DNA of 64,000 nucleotides from Chrysophaeum taylorii (Eukaryota; Sar; Pelagophyceae; Pelagomonadales; Pelagomonadaceae). The DNA is taken from positions 186,001-250,000 of the forward strand of contig JAQMWT010000040.1 in the NCBI GenBank assembly GCA_029834535.1, written 5' to 3'. The position numbers and the translations under genes are program-made. Shown here piece by piece: positions 1-10,205 of this stretch. Under the pieces are notes generated by a model, which was not told where the DNA came from, did no database searches, and saw only the letters and a program-made list of their open reading frames with translations. The first letter of the stretch is position 1; the number at the start of each line of letters is the position of its first letter.

Positions 1-971
1 CAGCTATTGGTGTTCGCCACCTTACAGCAGAAGCTGACGATGATTGATAATCCTAACACCTCGTCTGTTGTATCTGTGTTTCTTAATGTTCTGTTCAAAA
101 GGGTCAAATCGACTCTCAGCTCCACCAAGTCCAAGTCCTAAGACCCTTCTATACTCTTGATGCTTCTTCGTATGTGGCCTCTGTGACCATCAAGACTGTA
201 TTCCCTCGTTTTCCCTTTTTTTTTCATCATCATCTTTCTCAAGAGATGTTCTACAGTCGCACCTTGCGCTTAAGACATCTCGAGGGGGTGCAGAGAAATC
301 TGCTGCTGCCTCTTCCCCTTATCCGTCCGTTGAAAACCTGATCTCTTCCTTACCCTTCTTCTTCCTTCCTACACACTCAAAATAGTCCTCTGATTTGTGC
401 TTAACGCTCATCATCATGGTCTAGCGCGTGCGTCCCGAGGTATGTATGTAGCACTATACACTTTACCTTTCTCGTGTACTTCTAGATGCCGCCTGTCCGT
501 GTTCTGATGAGGATATAGGGAACATATACATTTTCATTCCCCGAATTAAATACTACCAGACGTTGTTCATGATGAGACGGGATGGTTTCCCAGCAGGTGA
601 CTTTCTTTACCACTGCTTGCTAAATGCTCTGCAGTCTTGATTGACGCACACTTGACGGAAGCACACGAGGACCTCACAGCGAGGTGCTTTAAAGTCAAAA
701 ATCTGCGGCTTCAGCGGCGGCACAGGTGGCGGCTAGGTGTGTGAGGTTTTGTTTGCAGCAAGGCACATCAGACAACCCAGGCTGGGTCGTACTGTTGTGG
801 AAATACATCATAAATAAACAGGGCGCGTCGGAGGAGGGAGTATAGAGCAAAGACAAGCCAGGCGACAAATTCCATTTAATCTTCGTAGAAGAAGCAAGCA
901 ACAACAGCAGCAGCACTTAGTTTTGGTTTGTTTGCGTGGGAAGTCCTGTTTCCTCCTCGGGAAGAGAGAGG
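1..971. other. Intergenic region, no gene recognised
   Basis: No convincing coding region is visible in the first 970 bases. The stretch is less GC-rich than the neighbouring genes and has stops in all frames. It contains one copy of a 274-bp dispersed element at 289-562, annotated separately. The rest shows only short C/T-rich runs and no recognised RNA gene. Confidence 0.6.
289..562 (+). repeat. Dispersed element, copy 1 (inverted copy at 48322-48595)
   Basis: This 274-bp stretch matches the reverse complement of 48322-48595 almost end to end, with small indels. Shared blocks include GTGCAGAGAAATCTGCTG near the left end, CGTCCCGAGGTATGTA in the middle and TTCTAGATGCCGCCTG towards the right end. 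It has no long open frame. No terminal inverted repeats or target duplications are obvious. It could be a non-autonomous transposon, a duplicated 3' UTR or a non-coding RNA. The similarity is seen directly; the nature is unknown. Confidence 0.85.
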
Positions 972-1823
972 CTAGTCCGCGAGGGCGTCGACAACGGCCT
1001 CGAGCCCGTCGTCGTCGTCGTCGTCGTCGTCGTCCAGCATGAGAAGCTCGAAGAGGCGGTCTTCGGAGAGGTGGAGGTCGTTCATGGTCTGGGGGTGACT
1101 GATGAGTTCGAGGAGGAGAGCGTCGGCGACGCGGGCGGGGCGACCGGCCCGGAAGGCAGCGTCCCGCTTGGGGGGGGCGGCGGGCGTCTCTTTAAGAGCA
1201 TTCGGGTGGTCAGGGAGTTCGGTAATGTCGGCGACGGCGAGCTCTGAGGCTTCGGGGAGATCGGGAACGGGCTCGTGCCAGAGGTTTTCTATGCGACAGC
1301 GCGCGAGGGGGAGAGCGCCGAAGTTGGCTCGCCCGTCGGATAAAATCTCGACGCCGAGGGCTTGGCAGAGCCACGAGTAGCGTGCCGAGGCATGGTCGGG
1401 CGCGGGCGGCTTGGTACAAAATACGAAGTGCGAGTCGTGGTCGTCGATAGCCCTGCGGATCAGCCACTTGTAGCGGGGTTCGAAGAGGTGTAGGCCGAAG
1501 ACGCGGCCGCGGTCGAGCGGCGTAGCCATCGAAAAAATCGGAATTGATTTGCGTCGGATTTCGGCCTCGCGCTGGGCGTAGTGAGCGCGCCAGTTGGAGC
1601 CCGCCGCCGCCGCCGCAAGCCACGTGCCTCGCTGCCTGCGGTTCGCCCACCGAACCCTCGCGAGGGTTTCCCAGACCGAGTCGCGGAAGGCGACGCCGCG
1701 CCACCGTCGGCAGGCTAGCCCGAGGGTGGCGACGTCGCATGGGGAGAGGCACAGGGCCACGCTCTCGAGGGAGTCGTCGTCGAGGAGGACCTCCCCTTCG
1801 GAAGGGGAGGCGGCCACGCACAT
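972..1823 (-). CDS. F-box and LON N-terminal domain protein
   Basis: This 283-residue protein has an F-box-like helical segment near residues 15-60 (SLESVALCLSPCD, then ACRRW) and, from about residue 95, a segment resembling the Lon protease substrate-binding (LON-N) domain (IPIFSM, then GLHLFEPRYKWLIRRA). F-box proteins recruit substrates to SCF ubiquitin ligases, and the LON-N part would be the substrate or ligand sensor, as in cereblon-like and plant F-box/LON proteins. The C-terminus carries a run of nine aspartates. The first ATG (1823) follows an in-frame TTG that would add ten residues; I chose the ATG. It lies 61 bp downstream of the TFIIIC gene on the same strand. Domain calls are from sequence pattern only. 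Confidence 0.65.
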   Translation of the reverse strand: MCVAASPSEGEVLLDDDSLESVALCLSPCDVATLGLACRRWRGVAFRDSVWETLARVRWANRRQRGTWLAAAAAGSNWRAHYAQREAEIRRKSIPIFSMATPLDRGRVFGLHLFEPRYKWLIRRAIDDHDSHFVFCTKPPAPDHASARYSWLCQALGVEILSDGRANFGALPLARCRIENLWHEPVPDLPEASELAVADITELPDHPNALKETPAAPPKRDAAFRAGRPARVADALLLELISHPQTMNDLHLSEDRLFELLMLDDDDDDDDDGLEAVVDALAD

Positions 1824-1884
1824 GAGAGTACTTTTATTCCTTTCTTTTCTCAATAATAACTAGAGTCTACTAGTAGTAGTCAAT

Positions 1885-4800
1885 TCAGGCGCGAAGAGTG
1901 ACACGCTCTGGTAGCTTGAGGAAGTTGTCGAGGGCGTCCGGGGGGGCGTAGAATCGGGGGGCTGCCAGGCCGTCCCGCTCGACGAGGGCGGTCATCGCGA
2001 GGGTTTTTGAGGAATGATGGTCCCCCAAAGAGGCGGACGCCGAATAATAATAATCCTCCTTCTCGTCGTCGTCGTCGTCGTCGTCGTCGAAAATGGTGGG
2101 TCTGGATTGTTTTGAGGCGGGCGGGGGTCTGTCGACGCAGAGGGCGCGGGCGTCGCAGAGGTCGAAGAGGATGGCTGCCGTCTCGAGGTCGTCGAGCTCG
2201 GGCGTAGACTTGCGTCTCGCCTCGACCAAGGCGCGGCAGGTGACGCGGCCGCGCACAAATACGGCGACGAAAACGGTCCGGCGGAGGCACGCGCGGAGGC
2301 GGTCGTCGAGGCAGGATCTGTCGTCGGGGTCGTACCAGGGGACGTCGAACAAGGCGCCCCCGAGGGCACTTCTCCAGGCGGCGTGATGGCTCCGGGTCTC
2401 CACCCCCTCTTCTTCCTCGCGGGGCCTCTTTCCAACGCCTCGGAAACCGAGGAGGTTCTCGTCGTCGTCGTCGTCGTCGTCTCGGAGGAGGTTCTCGTCG
2501 TCGTCGTCGTCTCGGAGGAGGCGGAGGTGGTCTCGGGCGCACGCGGCGAGGGCTTTAGCGACGGCGCCGGCGTTTGGGGGAACGGGCGTAGACGTCGAGG
2601 ATAAGACGAGGGCGCGCGCGCGCGCGAAGAATTCGGGGTCGCCGAGGCTGCGGCGGAGCTCGTTGGCGGCCGCGTCGAGGATCGCGTCGAAGGGTAGCTC
2701 GAGGCGATCGGCGTCGTCGTGGTCGTCGACGTGCTTAGCCCAGCCGCGACGCAAGAGACGCGAGCAGGCCGCGTCTCGGCTCGAGCGCGGAGCGTCGGCA
2801 ACCCTCGATACCAGGCAAGGGGCGTGGCGGCGTCGCGCCGCGACGACGTGGCGGGCGATCGTGCGGGCGAGGGGGGCGACGGCGCGGCCGGCGACGACGA
2901 GCGGCGGCGTCGGCTTCTGCGGGCCGCGGGTCGCGGGCTCGCGTCTTACCGTCGCGGTGCGCTTGCGGCGCTCGAAGCCCTCGGTCGTCTTTTTTCTGGG
3001 TCGCTTCGCGTACATGGCCGACCGGCGCGCTGCGGCGGCCTCGAACTGGGAGCCGAGGTCGCTGCGCGCAGCCAGCGACACGGCAGCGAAGCGCTCGCGC
3101 GACTCGCGACGTCGCGCGTCGTCCCAGCCCGAGATTCGGCGCGGACGCTTTTCGCGCGGGATCGGCGGGGCCTTGCGCTTCTTCTGGCGCTCGGCGGCGG
3201 CGGCGGCGGCCGCGGCGGCCTTGCGCTCGGCCTCCTCTCGAATATTGGCGATTCGGCGCGCCACGAAGTCCGCAATCTCCTCGTCCGAAACGTCGAGCGC
3301 GCGGAGCGTCGTCACCGTCTCGCCCGGGCCGGCGCCCTCGACCGCCGGGACATCGACCCGCGTCTCCCCGATCTCGCCGTCCTCGACGAGGTGGTGCAGG
3401 AGCCGCTTCCACGTCTTGGAGTCGATCTTGTGCTGGGGGGATACCCCGCGTCCGTGGCGGTACAGAGCCAGCAGGAGCGCGGCCTTGTCGACGACGCGGT
3501 GTCGTCGCACCGTCGCCAATATCGACGCCGCCCGCCGCGTCCTTTCGGCCGTGTGGCAGTTTTGGATATGCTTTTTCTTCTTCACCTCTTCTGCCGGCAG
3601 CGGCGCGTCCATTTTCTTCTTCGATCCAAAGCTCGCCCCTTCGTCCTCTTCGCGGGGTTTGACGACGAGGAGGGCCTCGGTCGTCGCGGCTCGGGCGGAA
3701 ACTCTAGCCCACGCGTTGTACGCGGCGCAGGCCTCGGGCGTCAAGAGGAGGTACGAGTGCGCGCGGCCCTCGGTGACACGCCGGAGCTCGACGAACTTGT
3801 TCTTCGTGAGGATGCCGATCGCTTTCTCGATCATCTTCGCCGATCCGTGGCCGAGGTCTCTCACGAGGACGTTCGTCCTCCCCCCCGGCGACCCCGCGGC
3901 CCGAATCCGGTCGTAGACCCCGTGCACGAAACTCGTCGGCCCCAGCCACTGCGGCGCGAGGCACCGCGCGTCGCCCGCATCGGTTGTTGTGTCTTGGGGG
4001 GAAACGTCTTCTTCGGCTCGGCGGACCCCGACGCACCACATCTCGCGACCTTCGGGCTTGCCTCGACTCGCGACTACGCGCGTCGCGTCCGCCAAGAAAA
4101 AATCCAGCCGTGCCCCCAGCGCCGCCCCAACCTTCCGGCACACGTCCATCGCGGACGTCGCCTTCATGCTCGCCAGGGCCGGCGTCGGCCCGTTTATGAG
4201 CGCGACCACGCGCGACAAAGACCCGTTACGCTTTAACGCTTTCCACACCTCGGGAAACGGCCAGCACGCGTCGTACCGACCCGCCTCGGGCGCACGACCT
4301 ACCAGTTCCATCGTCGGCGTCTCGGTCCGCATCGCCGTCACCAGCGCGGTCACCAACGCGCGCTTCCACGGCTCGCCTTCGGAATCCCACTCCTTTCGAA
4401 ACCGACTCAACCGAAGCACGTTCGCCGTCACGCGCCGCTTCGCGCTCCCTTTCATCACCACGCGCGTGTGCAGCACCTTGGACACGAGCCCCAGGTGCAC
4501 GAGTCGGTCCACGGCCAGCGGCTCGCGGTGCTCGCCGCCGCGCTTCTTCCCCTCGGTTTTCTTTTCCTTTTCGCGCATCTCCGCCTGCACCTCGCTCAGC
4601 TCGCACCCGTCGACGCCCCGCGAACCAATCATCTCCAGGATCTCCATTTCGAGCGTCGTCGGCAGCATCTCCTTGTGACCCACACCCAAAGCCCGGAGCC
4701 GTTCGCATTCCGTCGCGACGACCACCTCGTCGCAACCGAATTCCACCCTCAACGGCCGACGCCGCAGCATCTCCTCCACTGCTTTCGAAAGACCAAACTC

Positions 4801-4962
4801 CTCCTCCTCCTCCTCCTCCGATATGCCCAGCCGCTTCCACACCTCCACGAGCGTCATCCCCTTCCGCCCCGCGAGTGCGATCTCTTCGGTGGCGGCGTCG
4901 CATGCCTCGTGTGCCGTCCACGCTTTCTTTCTCCTCTTGAGGGAAGCGTTGGCGCCCGCCAT
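1885..4962 (-). CDS. TFIIIC largest subunit-like B-block binding protein
   Basis: This 1025-residue protein has winged-helix segments typical of the TFIIIC B-block binding subunit (GTF3C1/Tfc3). One lies near residues 365-410 (HGSAKMIEKAIGILTKNKFV, then a RVTEGRAHSYLLLTP strand). A second near 480-530 has the family pattern of an Arg-rich helix followed by KIDSKTWKRLLHHL and a DGEIGETRVDVP strand. The family recognises the B box of tRNA genes and nucleates RNA polymerase III initiation. The protein is about half the length of the animal subunit. The C-terminal half is Arg/Asp-rich with long D and E runs. ATG at 4962 follows a short microsatellite-rich leader. Confidence 0.65.
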   Translation of the reverse strand: MAGANASLKRRKKAWTAHEACDAATEEIALAGRKGMTLVEVWKRLGISEEEEEEEFGLSKAVEEMLRRRPLRVEFGCDEVVVATECERLRALGVGHKEMLPTTLEMEILEMIGSRGVDGCELSEVQAEMREKEKKTEGKKRGGEHREPLAVDRLVHLGLVSKVLHTRVVMKGSAKRRVTANVLRLSRFRKEWDSEGEPWKRALVTALVTAMRTETPTMELVGRAPEAGRYDACWPFPEVWKALKRNGSLSRVVALINGPTPALASMKATSAMDVCRKVGAALGARLDFFLADATRVVASRGKPEGREMWCVGVRRAEEDVSPQDTTTDAGDARCLAPQWLGPTSFVHGVYDRIRAAGSPGGRTNVLVRDLGHGSAKMIEKAIGILTKNKFVELRRVTEGRAHSYLLLTPEACAAYNAWARVSARAATTEALLVVKPREEDEGASFGSKKKMDAPLPAEEVKKKKHIQNCHTAERTRRAASILATVRRHRVVDKAALLLALYRHGRGVSPQHKIDSKTWKRLLHHLVEDGEIGETRVDVPAVEGAGPGETVTTLRALDVSDEEIADFVARRIANIREEAERKAAAAAAAAAERQKKRKAPPIPREKRPRRISGWDDARRRESRERFAAVSLAARSDLGSQFEAAAARRSAMYAKRPRKKTTEGFERRKRTATVRREPATRGPQKPTPPLVVAGRAVAPLARTIARHVVAARRRHAPCLVSRVADAPRSSRDAACSRLLRRGWAKHVDDHDDADRLELPFDAILDAAANELRRSLGDPEFFARARALVLSSTSTPVPPNAGAVAKALAACARDHLRLLRDDDDDENLLRDDDDDDDENLLGFRGVGKRPREEEEGVETRSHHAAWRSALGGALFDVPWYDPDDRSCLDDRLRACLRRTVFVAVFVRGRVTCRALVEARRKSTPELDDLETAAILFDLCDARALCVDRPPPASKQSRPTIFDDDDDDDDEKEDYYYSASASLGDHHSSKTLAMTALVERDGLAAPRFYAPPDALDNFLKLPERVTLRA

Positions 4963-7699
4963 CCTACTACTGTATATTATATTATCTTGTCTATCTATCT
5001 ATCTATCTATCTAGCGGGTTGGTGGTGGGTTCGCTTCGCTCCTCACCCGGATTCAATTTGACTTTTTTCCAATCTGTTGTGGGCGCGGATAGTTCTTTCT
5101 CAACGGGCAGTGGTTGTAGGACTCTTGCTCTTTTCATTTCATTCGGTGCCTTGCAAATTGGGTACGTACGTACGTACGTACGTACGTACGACCTTGGATT
5201 GGTAGCGAGATCGATTCTTTTCAATAATAACACGAGGTGGTGGTGGGGATGTGTCCCTCTCCGTGGAACGAGTGCAAACCTTCAACGCGCGAGCGAGGGC
5301 GCGTGATGCGCCGAGCCGTGAAGTGGAGTGCCGAATGCCGACTGCCTCGACTTGGCGCCAGCCATACTGCGCGTTGCAACGACGCGCGCGCGCGCGTTCG
5401 AGGTGGTTTTCCAGCGGCAAACCGCGAGCCGCGCGACTTATATTAACTATGTGGGCAACGCGCGACGTAGCTGGCAATGCAGGAAGTCAGGACGACTGAC
5501 AGACTTGTGTGTTAGGAGGATGACGACCTCCCCTCGCCAAACCGGCGGCGTCCCTCGAGACACCGTACGGCGGAATTATCGAGCCACCTCCCAGCGGCTG
5601 AGATTACTGCGGGAAATAAGGGTTCTCTTCTGATCGCGCCGACTCTGGAAGCTGATTTCGCCGCTTCGCAGGACAACCCGCGTTGTTTGCTGCTACGGTT
5701 TCGAATCGTCGTCGGAGAAGCGGCGCCGTCAAGCGCATCCTCGACGGCGTAGGTCCCGATTAGCTTCTACTTCTTCCAAGGCGCGGTTTGCTCGCGCGCG
5801 ACGCCTTGCGACTACTGCACGACGCCCTGGTGGACCCTGGACCAGATGCCTTCTTCGGCGGGCTTTCATACGGAGATACTACGCGCGACAATCGCGAGGC
5901 ATCGAGAGGGTAAGGTGCAGGTGCTGGACGTCGTCTGCTGTGATGGATCTTGACGACACCGAAGGAATAGAATAAGGTGGAGGCGCCGGGCGCGTGAAGA
6001 TGATGCTCTGTCGGAAGACGCTTTCAGTCAGTAAAGCGCGTCGGATCTTGGGGGACAGCGCGGGCAACGAGCGTTTAGCTGCGATGTCACCCGAGTTGTG
6101 AGCAGGCCGAAGCGAGGGCGGAAGAGGCGACGCGGACAATCTTCACTCATGGAGCTCGGGCCAAAACGAGACGCAGCGCAAGTGACGAACAAGGCGATGA
6201 GATGACCTGTGAGGTGAGCTTTGGTAAACTCGGGGCTGTTAAAGAACGTCGCGACGAAGAAGAAGCGGTTTCCCTCGCGCGCGCGCAACTACCCGGAGGG
6301 AACTGGGGTGAGCAGCGAGCAGAGCGTGGCCTCGCGTGTGGTGAGGCGGTCCTCCTCGACGTGATCTTCGGGCTCGAACTCGATAGAGATATTTACGTTT
6401 TCAGCGAGGAGTTGGCACTTCGGTTCGCGACGATAGACGTACGTCCGGATTCGCACGTTGTCCGGCGGCGGCGCGCGTTCGGCAAGGGCGGCGCAGTGTG
6501 GCGGAACCCGTGCGGTATGCAGGAGACCAAGCGGCCGACGCGGAATCGCCTGGGTTACGGCGCGGTCTATGACAATAAGTGCGTCGGGCAGCTGTACGAC
6601 TACGCGATGGTGCGACGCGCGTTCGGGATTTTGTAGACGTATGACTCGTCGCGCGTCCTGTGGCGACGACGATAAAAACACCAATGCCGTGGCGGTGGCG
6701 ACGACGATAGAGGACACGAAGCGCCCCGAGACGCCGTCGAGGCCGCCTCGGGAGTCCGGCACGCTGGATCCCTTGGCACGGAAACGGCGGCGGGCCGACC
6801 TTCAAGTCGTCCGAGGAAATAAATCATCGAGCCCGAGATGTGTGCCGACCGTGACTGCAAAAAACGCGGAGCCGATACATTGGAGCGACACGAATCTGTG
6901 CTCGGTACTTTCGACGGTAGTGAAGAAGATGTCGCTGTCGCCGGCGGAGTCGCCCGTGTTCGCGTAAGAGCGGCAGACGGGCGCCCGTCAGACTGATGGA
7001 GGATGACTCGCAAGTGGTGCAAGCGGCCGTTCAGGTCAGTCAACCTCGGAAAGTTTGTTGCACGAATGAGCTGTGGTACGTCATCTTCGATGAAGGCGGT
7101 GGTGACGGCGCGGCGCGTCTGGCAAGGACGACGACGACGACGTCGTGACGTTATGCGTCCTCAAGTTTACTGTCGATGAGGAGAAGGCGATGGAGGAGCA
7201 GCTGCTTCTTCTGGAATAATCTCGACGCCAGGGTTCAGATATTATTTTGTGGTCGCTCGGCCATCGTCACGCCGTACGCGCGCGCGCGCGCTTCGCGGGC
7301 GGGAGGACGCGATGGAGGAGGACGCGATGGAGTGCGGCGTTTCGCGCGAGGCAGTGGTGGGAGCCATCGAACAGATGGTAGGGAAGGGATACAAGCACGA
7401 GGACCTCGAGTGGTCGCACGTCGGCGCGTATCGCGCCCAGGAGTAAGACAGCGCGATCTCCGTTGTGCTACGGGACCTCGAGGTCGTCGAGGCAGGCGAC
7501 GTTGAAGCTAAGGCGGTTGAGATGCTCGGCAGGCTGAAAAATGAGATGATGTGGCCCGAGTAGTAAAGCGGTGCGACACGCCGCTTCGGACACCACGGCG
7601 GCGTTCGTCGAAGCCCGTGTCGGCGACGGAAAGCTAACGCTCCGGTCGATGACGACGAAGGACACGAGGGTAAGCAATAAGTAGAGTGGTGGGAAGTCT
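4963..7699. other. Unresolved region with coding-like fragments
   Basis: No single long frame is recognised here. CTAT repeats (about 4989-5022) and TACG repeats (about 5161-5192) lie just upstream of the TFIIIC gene. From about 6300 the plus strand shows separate coding-like fragments in shifting frames. Examples are a Ser/Pro/Lys-rich piece ending in SLSPAESPVFA at 6967, a piece with VVTLCVLKFTVDEEKAMEEQ near 7140-7210, and one with VSREAVVGAIEQMVGKGYKH near 7340-7400. Given the very short introns elsewhere, these may be exons of the gene whose last four exons are annotated at 7700-8300, or remnants of a decayed gene. Confidence 0.5.
5161..5192. repeat. (TACG)n microsatellite
   Basis: About eight tandem TACG units in the intergenic region upstream of the TFIIIC-like gene. 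The repeat unit contains GTAC and GTACGT, the latter also being a strong splice donor in this genome. Confidence 0.9.
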
Positions 7700-8300
7700 A
7701 TGGCTGGGATTCCTGCGATGGTAGTGCTGGTGCTGAGCATCGGGCTGGGTATGTTTTTGGGAAAGAGAGTTGCGAATCGCGAGGAAGTGGTGGACACGGG
7801 GAAACCGACCAAGTTGATTATTCTCTCGGTAAGCGGCAGGCGTTGGGCTCGGTGACGCGGGGCAGGTTTCGACTGGCGTGGTCGCGTTGGTTTTTTGGGT
7901 GTGGGCCGTTATAAATTGCATCACCGGGAGTTTCGACTTGGGTGCCATCTCGTTTTTGCTCGCCCTCGGCGCGAGTCTGTACGGCGCCGGATGTTTGGAC
8001 AGTTTTGTTCCACTCAACACGGAAGCGTTCCGCGTGTCGGCATTTAGTGCGTTGGATCGGTACGTTGTGATTGTCTCCAGGCGGCTACGGCGCTGTCGCG
8101 GTCAACTACCTCCTCGGGATCCTTGCGGTTCATGACTCGGGGCTTCGCGTCTATTTTGCCGCGGGCATGATCGCGTGGGTCGTCGCTTTTTTGGTCGCGA
8201 TGTTTATCGTGCGTTGTTGTCTCGTTGTTTGTGCTCTAAAACATGGTTCTAGGTACGAGAGGGAGGTATACCCCAAGGGGGCTTCGTTCCCATTTTTTAA
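7700..8300 (+). CDS. Small multi-pass membrane protein, four exons with tiny introns
   Basis: I do not recognise the family. Exons 7700-7828, 7866-8046, 8081-8208 and 8253-8300 join in frame to a protein of about 161 residues. The introns are 37, 34 and 44 nt with donors GTAAGC, GTGCGT and GTGCGT and AG acceptors. The product has a hydrophobic segment at the N-terminus (MVVLVLSIGLGMFLG), two around residues 45-80 (VALVFWVWAVINCI, then AISFLLALGASLYGAG) and two after about residue 103 (AVAVNYLLGILAV, then MIAWVVAFLVAMFIV). The short polar tail ends GGFVPIF. The frames only fit after splicing, and each open piece alone is cut short. The ATG at 7700 may be internal, since coding-like fragments lie upstream. 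Confidence 0.5.
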
Positions 8301-8543
8301 CGAACGATAAAGGAAGTCTCATTTCCTTAGGCCTCTCCGCGGAAAAGCCAATACAGTATAGTCGCATTTGATCACCACCACCAACCACCACCACCAAAAA
8401 CACCATCATCGAGGTATGTGAGTGCATAAAATAATGACGCTGCCATAATATTACGCGCGGGCGCGGAAGGGGCGTCGTCGTCGATTCGATTTGCGATTTG
8501 ACGACGACGACGACGCGTTCGGGTGCCGGCGTTGAAACGGCTT

Positions 8544-9961
8544 TCAGACCATCCGGAGTTGGTAGTCGCCGTTTTGGGTGATGTAGCGGACCCAGGGAAG
8601 AGCCTGGTAGCCGGACTTCTCGATGATCTTGAGGTAGCGGACTTGGATGCCGCTTACGGTGAAGTAGGGAATCTCGACTGCGGGAAAAAGAAAGTCAGTC
8701 GCTTTAAACAACAACAACAACAACAAAAACAACAACGACGAACAACGAGCGGTTTGTTTGTTTGTTTGATTGTTTGTTTGTTTGTTTGTTTGTTTGTTCC
8801 GAAAAAACACAACAACGTACATCGGCATTCGATGGGGGCCTTCCAGTGCTCGGGGTCCTCCGACGAGACGGAGGGGAGGCCGAAGTGGGCGCGCATCAAA
8901 TACTCGCGGGCGCCGTTAAACTGCTTGATGCTCCAAACGATGGCGTTGCGGTCGGGAAGGTAAGTGACGGTGCCGATGGAGGATTTGAAGGAGGGCGAGT
9001 CGACGTCGTGGGGCACGGGGACGATGATGTCGACCGAGTTGGCCACGGAGCGGGACTTGAACTGGGATTTTGCCTTGATCATGTACTCGATGCGGGAGTG
9101 GGAATGCGGCTCGACGACGGCCTCGACCCAGATTAAAGGTTTGACGTGGGTGGAGAGGCGGTAGGTCATCAAATCGAACTCGCCGTCGGGCGGGATGAAG
9201 GAGATGGTGCGGTCGTTTTCAAACCGAGCCAGCCTCACGCACTGGTGGAACTTGATGTCCTCGAGTTCGACGGCCTTGCCGCGAGTCATAGGGCGGCCGG
9301 TCGCCTCGAACATGAGTTTGTCGTTCAGGCCGAGTTTGAGCTCAGGCATTCCAGAGAGGAATGACTTCATTTTGATTGCGCCGACGATCTCCGAGTTGAG
9401 AACGGCCCCCGTGCTGCTGACGAGCAAATTGAGCTTCTCGATGACGTCGAGAAAAATTTCGTTCTTGCGGTGTTTGATGCCCTCGCTCCTCCAGGAGACG
9501 GCGTTCGTGACGGCGACCGGCGGCCGCGGCGCGGAGACGTGTCGATTGCTCTCCTGGGTGATGAATTCCCGCAAGATCTTCGAGTCCATCGCTTGGGGAT
9601 ACCCAAAGTCCATCGTCTCGTCCATCAGTTCGTAGATGATCACAAAATTGTCCCTGATCGACTCCTCGTCGAGCTCGCCAAAGTAGTCCTTGAAGACGCC
9701 CATCAGCCGATGTAGGTACATCAGCAACAACGCCACGTTCGAATTCCGCTTCGTCGCGCACATCAGGTACAAGTTGTTGTGCTTTATGTAAGCGAAGGTG
9801 TACCCCTCGTCGGTGAATATCGGCCGCATCTCTGTCTCGTCCTTCTCCTGGATGTACTGCGCAAACTTCTCCGACACGGACATTGGCACGTCTCCGCGGT
9901 AGTTCCGCGAGATAATCACCTTTCCTTTCAGGTCCATCACGAACAGACAGGAGAGCGTCAT
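8544..9961 (-). CDS. AP1M: AP-1 complex subunit mu
   Basis: Medium subunit of the clathrin adaptor AP-1, which sorts cargo between trans-Golgi and endosomes and reads YxxPhi signals. Exon 1 (9961-8821) and exon 2 (8677-8544) join across a 143-nt intron (GTACGT donor, CCGCAG acceptor) to 424 residues, against 423 in human AP1M1. The N-terminal longin-like domain has DLKGKVIISRNYRGDV and ESIRDNFVIIYEL. The mu homology domain has TNAVSWRSEGIKHRKNE, RFENDRTISFIPPDGEF and THVKPLIWVEAVVE. The C-terminus FEIPYFTVSGIQVRYLKIIE is split by the intron, and the frame is restored only by splicing. The intron carries the TTTG microsatellite. Start at ATG 9961, because upstream in-frame residues are low complexity. 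Confidence 0.95.
8757..8799. repeat. (TTTG)n microsatellite inside AP1M intron
   Basis: About ten TTTG units lie within the single AP-1 mu intron (8678-8820). They account for much of why this intron is 143 nt while other introns in the window are 34-66 nt. A nearby CAACAA run at 8707-8740 adds more. Confidence 0.9.
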
Positions 9962-10205
9962 GTCGCCGTCGTCGATCAGAGAGCCCACCTCTCTCTCTCT
10001 CTCTCGGGTCCGTTCCTCCGAACCAAAGAAGTTCCTGGGGGGTCTTGGCGATGTATTATTATTATTTTGAAAATAGCGAAAGCAGGCCGCCATTTTGAAA
10101 ATAGCGAAAGCAGGCCGGCGCCGCCACGAATAAGGAGGTTCTTTCTTTCTTCTTCTACTAAAGTGCGGCGTACGACGATTCTAGTATTCATAATACATGC
10201 TGGTG

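Noticed and set aside
5640-5730. Possible tRNA T-loop (GGTTTCGAATC)
   Set aside because: Upstream sequence does not fold into D and anticodon arms of the right spacing.
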